Shown: in pieces, positions 1 through 6,786 of the stretch
How the letters are laid out: each line of letters begins with the position of its first letter
How positions within the stretch are numbered: the stretch's first letter is position 1
NCBI GenBank assembly: GCA_035604035.1
Contig: DATNJF010000049.1
Coordinates: 1 to 6,786, forward strand
Origin: DATARH01 sp035604035
Lineage (GTDB): Bacteria > Pseudomonadota > Alphaproteobacteria > ATCC43930 > CGMCC-115725
Direction: 5' to 3'
Length of the DNA: 6,786 bases
The notes under the pieces: generated by a model
What the model saw: the letters and a program-made list of their open reading frames with translations, nothing else
What the model was told of the DNA's origin: nothing
Database searches by the model: none
Position numbers and translations under genes: made by a program

Positions 1-39
1 CATGGGATGATATGGGCCGATCGCTCGCGTGTGTCAAAA

Positions 40-1839
40 TTACGGTTCGTAGCGCCCGCCAATAAAGGGCCGGCTGGTGCCGAGCCCGGGCAATTCCCAC
101 ACCCCGGCGCCGCCGGGGTTGAGATCGGCGCCGATGTTGGCGTCGATCAGATAGGGCTTGCCGCTGGCGATCGCGGCCTTGACCGCGTCGCCGAGATCGC
201 CGGCGCGGTCGATGCGCACCCCCTCGACGCCGCACGAGCGCGCCAACGCGGCGAAATCGGGGTTGTAGAGCTCGCCGGTCTCGGGATGGCGGAACTCGGT
301 CGCCAGCTCGCGGCCCTCCAAGTAACCGCGCTGCAAGCCGCGGATCGAGGCATAGGAATAATTGTTCCACACCACCCACACCGCCGGGATGCCGTATTCG
401 ACCGCGGTGGCGAGTACGTTCGCGTGCATGAAAAAGGCGCCGTCGCCACAGACCGAGACGCAGGGCCGGTCGGGCGCGGCCAGCTTGGCGCCGAGCACCC
501 CGGCGACGCCGAAACCCATTGGGCCGAACCCCATGCAGCCGATTAGCGAGGTGGGCCCGCGCGGCTTGCAGAACTGCAAGAGCCAGTTGTGGTGCACGCC
601 GATATCGCTGACGAGGATCGCGTCTTCGGGCAGCGCGCGGTCGATCTCGTGCGCGGCGCGCTGCGGGTTGATCGGGGTGGCGTCGTCGACATAGCCGGGC
701 GCGACTTTGGCCTCCCACTCGCGCCGCCAGCCGTCGATCGTGGCGAGCCAGGCTTGCCGCGCTGGCGTCGTGCGCGGGGCGTTGCGCGCCTCGATCTCGG
801 CCAAAAGCTGACGCAGGAACGTGCGCACGTCGGCCATCAAGCCCAGCGCGACCGGGTAGTTGCGGGCGATCTCGTCGGGGTCGATATCGACATGGATCAG
901 CTTGGTCGGCGGGATGGTGAACGAATACCCCGGAATCCACGACGACGAGGTGCGGTCGTCGAACCGCACGCCGAGCGCCAGCAGGACATCGGCCTGGCGC
1001 ATCGCCGCATTGGCTTGATACAGCCCGCCGCGCGAGACGAGGCCTAATGACAGCGGATGGTTGGTGTCGAGCGCGCCCAACCCGCTGGCCGAGGCGCCGA
1101 CCGGGATTTGCAACCGCTCGGCGAGGCGCAGCAGTTCCTCGGCCGCGCCGCCATAGCGCACGCCCTGGCCGACGAGGATCGCCGGCCGCTCGGCGGCAAT
1201 CAGCATCTCGGCGGCCTTGGCGACGCCCTCGGGATCGGCGCCGCAGCGGCAGGAGATGTTGGCGCTCCACGCGCGCGGGTCAGGGGTTTCCGGCGCGGCG
1301 TCTTCCTTGAAGATGTCGAACGGCACGTCGAGCACGACCGGCCCGGGACGGCCGGTCACCATGGTCTTCCACGCTTGCCGCACCATCAGCGGCACCTGCT
1401 CGCCGCGGGTCGGCTGGAAGACGTGCTTGCACATCGCCCGCACGGTCGAGGGAAAGTCGGCCTGGTACTGGCGATAAAGCTCCTGAAACGCGCCACGGCC
1501 GAATTGGGTCGTCGGAATGTTGCCAGTGACGGCGAGAAACGGCACCGAGTCGAGATAAGCGTTGGCGAGCGCGATCGGCAGGTTGACCGAACCTGGCCCG
1601 CACGAGGTGAAAGTCGCGGTCGGCTGGCCCGAGACCCGGTAATAGACGTCGGCCATGAACCCGGAGACGGTCTCGTGCCGGGTCGAGATCGTCTTGATCT
1701 CGTCGGTGCGTTCGTAGAGCGCGTCGATAAAGCCGATATTACCGTGGCCACAGAGCCCGAACGCGTAAGGCACCTTTTCGCGGATCAGGTAATCGACGAT
1801 CACCTGTCCGCCGTTCAGCATCTGGTTGCTGCGCGCCAT
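40..1839 (-). CDS. ThDP-dependent acetolactate synthase-like enzyme, substrate unassigned
   Basis: Predicted cytoplasmic thiamine-diphosphate enzyme of the acetohydroxyacid synthase/decarboxylase superfamily, 599 residues from the chosen start. Seen: an N-terminal pyrimidine-binding domain (about 8-175) with the catalytic glutamate in RHE (Glu56) and an AFQE motif (117-120); a central domain (about 200-335) with GVRFDDR (290-296) and HVDIDPDEI (316-324), both typical of acetohydroxyacid synthases; and a C-terminal domain with the metal/ThDP motif GDG (465-467), 24 residues, then NN (492-493). Length fits the family. Odd: after NN the usual GMVxQWQ segment is replaced by YSYASIRGLQ (494-503), and no ilvN-like subunit is nearby, so classical branched-chain biosynthesis is doubtful. 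A catabolic carboligase or decarboxylase controlled by the upstream LysR regulator is an inference. The ATG at 1839 is preferred because GGAG lies 6 bases upstream; an ATG at 1854 would add five residues (MTETG) and has a weaker upstream signal. Family is sure, reaction is not. Confidence 0.9.
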   Translation of the reverse strand: MARSNQMLNGGQVIVDYLIREKVPYAFGLCGHGNIGFIDALYERTDEIKTISTRHETVSGFMADVYYRVSGQPTATFTSCGPGSVNLPIALANAYLDSVPFLAVTGNIPTTQFGRGAFQELYRQYQADFPSTVRAMCKHVFQPTRGEQVPLMVRQAWKTMVTGRPGPVVLDVPFDIFKEDAAPETPDPRAWSANISCRCGADPEGVAKAAEMLIAAERPAILVGQGVRYGGAAEELLRLAERLQIPVGASASGLGALDTNHPLSLGLVSRGGLYQANAAMRQADVLLALGVRFDDRTSSSWIPGYSFTIPPTKLIHVDIDPDEIARNYPVALGLMADVRTFLRQLLAEIEARNAPRTTPARQAWLATIDGWRREWEAKVAPGYVDDATPINPQRAAHEIDRALPEDAILVSDIGVHHNWLLQFCKPRGPTSLIGCMGFGPMGFGVAGVLGAKLAAPDRPCVSVCGDGAFFMHANVLATAVEYGIPAVWVVWNNYSYASIRGLQRGYLEGRELATEFRHPETGELYNPDFAALARSCGVEGVRIDRAGDLGDAVKAAIASGKPYLIDANIGADLNPGGAGVWELPGLGTSRPFIGGRYEP

Positions 1840-2758
1840 GCCTGTCTCCGTCATTGTGCGAGCCCGCCGCGGCGGTGCGTTCGACCAGGGCGACGAAGCG
1901 GCGCACCGCGGCGTCACTCTCGCCGCGTCGGTAGGCCAGGTTCAAGGGCGCGGTCAACTGCGCCGTCGCTTCAAGGGCGCGATAGACGACGCCCTCGGCC
2001 TCGAGCCGGCTCATCGATTGCGGCACCAGGGTCACGCCCAGCCCGGCCGCGACAAGGCTCAGGGTCGAGAGCATGCGCGGCGCCTCCTGACCGATCTGCG
2101 GGCTGAACCCGGCACGGTCGCAGGCGGCGATGATCGCATCGTGCAGCCCGGGCCCGACCGGCCGGCGGTAGAGGATGAAGATCTCGCCGGCGAGAGCGGC
2201 AAGCGGCAGCGGCTCCGCAGCAGTGCCGAGAGGATGGCCGCTCGGCAACGCCGCGACCATCGCCTCGGCGAGCAGCGGCCGGATGGTGAGATCGGGGCTT
2301 TCGCCGACCGGCGAACGGACAAAGGCGATGTCGAGCGCCTGCGACCGCAAGGCGGCGACCAGCTCGACCGTGCCACTTTCCTCGAGCGTCAAGGCGACCA
2401 GCGGATGCGCTTCGCGAAAGGCGCGGATCGCCCTCGGGACGAACGGGTGGAACGAGGCGGAGCTGGTAAAGCCAAGACCAATGCGTCCGCTCTCGCCGCG
2501 CGCGGCCTGCCGCGTCGCCGCGACCGCGTTGCCAACGCGGGCAAGGATCGCCTTGGCCTCCTCGAAAAAGGCCCGGCCCGCCGGGGTCAGTTCGACCCCG
2601 CGTGGCTTGCGGTGGAAGAGCTGTGCATCGAGTTCGGTTTCCAGCGCGCGGATTTGCTGCGACAACGGCGGCTGCTGGATGCCGAGGCGCTCGGCCGCGC
2701 GGGTGACATGGCCCTCTTCGGCGACAGCGACGAAATAGCGGAGGTGACGCAGTTCCAT
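1739..2758 (-). CDS. LysR-type transcriptional regulator with out-of-frame C-terminal tail
   Basis: LysR-family regulator, a cytoplasmic DNA-binding protein expected to act as a dimer or tetramer with a small-molecule co-inducer. Seen: N-terminal winged helix-turn-helix beginning MELRHLRYF, recognition region about residues 18-37 (VTRAAERLG...PPLSQQIRALE), a linker helix, then the substrate-binding domain from about residue 90 to 300. The N-terminus resembles the BenM/CatM-like group that controls aromatic or organic-acid catabolism; that link is by resemblance only. The ATG at 2758 gives the standard family N-terminus, and a stop 5 codons upstream leaves no earlier start. No Shine-Dalgarno sequence is visible before it. 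Length is 339 residues against a usual 290-310: the family-like part ends near residue 302 and the last 37 or so residues, rich in Arg, Asp and Gly, come from reading through the start of the ThDP gene in another frame. The stop at 1739-1741 is 101 bases inside that gene. It probably regulates itself and the downstream enzyme. Confidence 0.93.
   Translation of the reverse strand: MELRHLRYFVAVAEEGHVTRAAERLGIQQPPLSQQIRALETELDAQLFHRKPRGVELTPAGRAFFEEAKAILARVGNAVAATRQAARGESGRIGLGFTSSASFHPFVPRAIRAFREAHPLVALTLEESGTVELVAALRSQALDIAFVRSPVGESPDLTIRPLLAEAMVAALPSGHPLGTAAEPLPLAALAGEIFILYRRPVGPGLHDAIIAACDRAGFSPQIGQEAPRMLSTLSLVAAGLGVTLVPQSMSRLEAEGVVYRALEATAQLTAPLNLAYRRGESDAAVRRFVALVERTAAAGSHNDGDRHGAQQPDAERRTGDRRLPDPRKGALRVRALWPR
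1846..1849 (-). promoter_or_regulatory. Ribosome binding site deciding the ThDP enzyme start
   Basis: On the minus strand GGAG sits 6 bases before the ATG at 1839. It lies between two in-frame ATG codons (1854 and 1839) and inside the end of the LysR reading frame. It supports the downstream start and allows the enzyme to be translated independently of the regulator. Confidence 0.6.
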
Positions 2759-2760
2759 AT

Positions 2761-2796
2761 CTAATAGATATCATGATTCATCAAACGATATATTAG
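2761..2796. promoter_or_regulatory. Interrupted inverted repeat, candidate LysR operator
   Basis: An AT-rich 36-base element in an otherwise GC-rich region. Left side: CTAAT (2761-2765), two extra bases, ATATC (2768-2772). Right side: GATAT (2787-2791) directly followed by ATTAG (2792-2796). Both arm pairs are perfect inverted matches around a 14-base spacer, which itself contains ATGA-T-TCAT (2773-2781). It ends two bases before the LysR start codon and lies in the divergent gap between that gene and the small gene at 2849. LysR regulators usually bind interrupted dyads of this kind near their own promoter, so autoregulation is likely. Control of the rightward genes is possible but unproven. 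Confidence 0.55.
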
Positions 2797-2816
2797 ACAG
2801 TTAGGTCAGCCGCCAA
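2787..2816 (-). promoter_or_regulatory. Possible promoter for the LysR/ThDP operon
   Basis: On the minus strand TTGGCG (2811-2816) is followed after 18 bases by TATATC (2787-2792); TAATAT (2790-2795) is an alternative -10 at 15 bases. Transcription would start near 2780, inside the spacer of the inverted repeat, so the -10 region overlaps the right arm. This arrangement would suit autorepression. The match is loose and AT-rich sequence gives chance -10 hits. Confidence 0.25.
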
Positions 2817-2848
2817 TACTCTCGTTCGTCGGATTTGAGGCGCGAGCC

Positions 2849-3061
2849 ATGGCCAGCGAAGCCAAGTTCCCGATGGTGCAATTCCTCGCCTGGATCGAGG
2901 CAAGGCCGCGCTCGCTCGCCGAGGTGCGCGCCGCCTGGGGCAGCACCTGCCCCTTGAATTGCGCCTGGGAAGACGCGCTCTCTGACGATCTGGTGGAATG
3001 TCGGGCCGATGGGGCGGTAGTTTTGTCGGCCCACGGCAGGGCGCGATTGGAGCACGCATGA
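2849..3061 (+). CDS. Small hypothetical protein, possible winged-helix
   Basis: 70-residue soluble protein with no signal peptide or membrane segment. Support for a real gene: TGAGG (2836-2840) lies 8 bases before the ATG, and its TGA stop overlaps the next gene's start as ATGA (3058-3061), a typical sign of translational coupling. Visible layout: a helix-like segment MVQFLAWIEARP (9-20), a second segment SLAEVRAAW (22-30), STCPLNCAWEDAL (32-44), then LVECRADGAVVLSAHGRARL (48-67), which looks like a beta wing followed by a helix. This layout resembles small winged-helix proteins, possibly regulatory, but I cannot name a family with certainty. Cysteines are at 34, 38 and 51; Cys34 and Cys38 form a CxxxC pair that might bind metal or be redox-active, which is speculation. 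It leads a two-gene unit with the methyltransferase and is divergent from the LysR gene. Confidence 0.75.
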   Translation: MASEAKFPMVQFLAWIEARPRSLAEVRAAWGSTCPLNCAWEDALSDDLVECRADGAVVLSAHGRARLEHA

Positions 3062-3834
3062 GTGAGACGACCCACCGGGATTTGATCCGCGACCAATTCA
3101 CCCGCCAGGCGACGGTGTTCAACGCTGCGGCGCCGCTCGCCGCCGAGGACGCACTGTCGTTGATCGTCAAAGCGGCGAACCCCGATCCCGAGGACAGCGT
3201 GCTCGATGTCGCCTGCGGCGGCGGCCTTGTTGCCCGCGCTTTCGCGCCGCAAGTGCGTCACGCCACCGGCATCGACGTCACCCCGGCGATGCTCGACCAG
3301 GCGCGCAAAGCCGCGGCGGAAAAGGGCCTGGAGAACACCTCGTGGGACCAGGGCGACGTCACGACCCTGCCCTATGCCGACAGCAGCTTCACGATCGTCG
3401 CCACGCGCTTCTCGTTCCACCATTTCCTCGAGCCGCTCGCGGTGCTGCGCGAGATGGTGCGGGTTTGCGCGTCCGCTGGACGCATCGTCGTCGTCGATAG
3501 CTGCCCGTCCGAAGACAAGGCAAAGGCGGCGGCGTTCAACCACCTCGAATTACTGCGCGACCCGTCGCATACGCGTGCCCTGCCGCTATCGGAGATGAAG
3601 AGCCTCTTCACGGCGGCGGGCCTCGGCGAGCCGCGGGTCAGCTTCACCGAATTGCGCGACGTGGTGAGCAATCTGCTGGCGCGCTCGTATCCGAACCCGG
3701 GCGATGACGTGAAAATCGTCGCGATGTTCAAGGCGTCCGCCAAGGACGACAGCCTGGGGATCCCGGTCCGGCTCGACGGTGAGGCGATCCATTACGCCTA
3801 CCCGGTCGCGATCGTCGCGGCGACGCGTCCTTGA
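3058..3834 (+). CDS. Class I SAM-dependent methyltransferase
   Basis: 258-residue cytoplasmic methyltransferase of the UbiE/type-11-like Rossmann group, transferring a methyl group from S-adenosylmethionine to an unknown acceptor. Seen: motif I VLDVACGGG (48-56), the acidic residue after strand 2 in GIDVTPAMLDQAR (Asp73), GDVTTLPYAD (99-108) for the adenine-side contact, then the post-motif stretch RFSFHHF (117-123), followed by a motif like GRIVVVDS. The C-terminal 90 or so residues probably form an acceptor-specific part. The ATG at 3058 is chosen because GGAG (3049-3052) lies 5 bases upstream and the codon overlaps the preceding stop; an in-frame ATG at 2998 would add 20 residues that do not look family-like and would overlap the small gene deeply. 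Members of this group methylate quinones, lipids, arsenite or small metabolites. No arsenite-type cysteine set is evident (the only visible cysteines include Cys53 and one or two near residues 140-150), so the substrate cannot be assigned. Confidence 0.9.
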   Translation: MSETTHRDLIRDQFTRQATVFNAAAPLAAEDALSLIVKAANPDPEDSVLDVACGGGLVARAFAPQVRHATGIDVTPAMLDQARKAAAEKGLENTSWDQGDVTTLPYADSSFTIVATRFSFHHFLEPLAVLREMVRVCASAGRIVVVDSCPSEDKAKAAAFNHLELLRDPSHTRALPLSEMKSLFTAAGLGEPRVSFTELRDVVSNLLARSYPNPGDDVKIVAMFKASAKDDSLGIPVRLDGEAIHYAYPVAIVAATRP

Positions 3835-3858
3835 TCGCACCGCTCGGAACGCTATCGT
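3831..3858 (+). promoter_or_regulatory. Candidate promoter of acnA
   Basis: TTGATC (3831-3836) overlaps the methyltransferase stop and is followed after 16 bases by TATCGT (3853-3858). This roughly fits a housekeeping-sigma promoter and would give a leader of about 28 bases before the GTG. The 58-base gap shows no terminator-like hairpin, so readthrough from the methyltransferase is also possible. Confidence 0.35.
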
Positions 3859-3881
3859 AGCCGCCAATCCCCTCAGCCCCT

Positions 3882-3885
3882 GGAG
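3882..3885 (+). promoter_or_regulatory. Ribosome binding site selecting the GTG start of acnA
   Basis: GGAG lies 7 bases before GTG at 3893, the first position from which the protein looks like an aconitase N-terminus. This argues against the in-frame upstream ATG at 3779, which lies inside the methyltransferase gene and would add a 38-residue Arg-rich leader. Confidence 0.7.
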
Positions 3886-3892
3886 ACCGCCC

Positions 3893-6586
<2,694 letters not shown>

Positions 6587-6589
6587 CCG

Positions 6590-6786
6590 TCAGGCGCCTT
6601 CACTAGCGATGACGGGCGCGGGCGCGGGCGCGGGGATGGTGCTTTCGCGCCGCGGCAGCAGCCCATAGCCGACGATGCCGGCGACGATCAACAAACCTCC
6701 GGCGGCGCGCTCCGGCGTCACCGGCTCGCCGAGCAGAGTCACCCCGACCGCGACGACGGTGACCAATTCGATATTGGCGATGATCA
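6590..6786 (-). CDS. EamA/DMT-family transporter, C-terminal fragment
   Basis: The last 64 residues and stop codon of a gene entering from the right edge; the N-terminal part is outside the window. Seen: NIELVTVVAVGVTLLGEPVTPERAAGGLLIVAGIV-type ending (fragment residues 4-37), which matches the end of drug/metabolite transporters: a helix after a conserved N/E-P-like position, the LLGE-xxTP turn, then a last hydrophobic helix. After the final helix comes a short cytoplasmic or periplasmic tail with PRRES followed by a PAPAPAP run. The family is inner-membrane exporters or importers of small metabolites with ten helices; the substrate cannot be inferred. It is convergent with acnA, with 3 bases between the stop codons. 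Confidence 0.8.
   Translation of the reverse strand, partial: IIANIELVTVVAVGVTLLGEPVTPERAAGGLLIVAGIVGYGLLPRRESTIPAPAPAPVIASEGA
6614..6634. repeat. Short tandem repeat GGGCGC, three copies plus GGG
   Basis: Three perfect copies of the hexamer at 6614-6619, 6620-6625 and 6626-6631, followed by GGG. Read on the minus strand it codes for the Pro-Ala repeat in the tail of the EamA-type transporter. Being a multiple of three, copy-number change would alter tail length without breaking the frame. Confidence 0.7.

Noticed and set aside
1..39. Terminator after the ThDP gene
   Set aside because: The 39 bases before the window edge show no stable hairpin with a T-run on the minus strand; the terminator, if any, lies outside.
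1057..2764. Long plus-strand open frames opposite the ThDP and LysR genes (1057-2106 and 1826-2764)
   Set aside because: Both are shadows of clear minus-strand genes in GC-rich DNA; no family resemblance.
2998..3057. N-terminal extension of the methyltransferase from the ATG at 2998
   Set aside because: The added residues look non-conserved, overlap the small gene, and the ATG at 3058 has both a ribosome binding site and the ATGA overlap.
2806..3543. A 245-codon minus-strand open frame opposite the small gene and methyltransferase
   Set aside because: The plus strand carries a recognisable methyltransferase and a coupled small gene; the antisense translation shows no domain.
3779..3892. N-terminal extension of acnA from the ATG at 3779
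   Set aside because: It would add an Arg-rich 38-residue leader inside the methyltransferase gene, while GTG at 3893 has a GGAG at good spacing and gives the standard aconitase length.

Overview
The window is uniformly GC-rich, with strong G/C preference at third codon positions. It is packed with genes on both strands, and protein features fit a free-living proteobacterium. The AcnA-type aconitase and the style of the small genes suggest an alphaproteobacterium (Rhizobiales or Rhodospirillales-like), but this is inferred from general resemblance and no taxonomic marker is present. There is no rRNA, tRNA, CRISPR array, insertion sequence or phage gene. No stretch over 300 bases lacks a gene; the two main gaps are 90 and 58 bases.

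Left third (40-2758, minus strand): a LysR-type regulator is followed by a thiamine-diphosphate (ThDP) enzyme resembling the acetohydroxyacid synthase large subunit. They form an apparent two-gene operon read right to left. The regulator frame runs 101 bases into the enzyme gene, giving it an out-of-frame C-terminal tail. No small regulatory subunit (ilvN-like) lies in the window, and the enzyme lacks an active-site segment typical of true acetohydroxyacid synthases, so its substrate is open.

Centre (2759-3834): an AT-rich divergent gap holds a long interrupted inverted repeat that abuts the regulator start codon and is the best operator candidate. Rightward from it run a 70-residue protein of possible winged-helix type and a class I SAM-dependent methyltransferase, joined by an ATGA stop/start overlap.

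Right half (3893-6586, plus strand): a complete aconitate hydratase A with all three cluster cysteines, starting at GTG behind a good ribosome binding site, and probably with its own promoter overlapping the methyltransferase stop. Only 3 bases after its stop, the end of a convergent EamA/DMT-type transporter gene enters from the right and runs off the window.

Most of the content is ordinary metabolism. I see no clear sign of a new multi-gene system. The points most worth a second look are the regulator/enzyme overlap, the inverted repeat, the unassigned ThDP enzyme, and the coupled small protein and methyltransferase.
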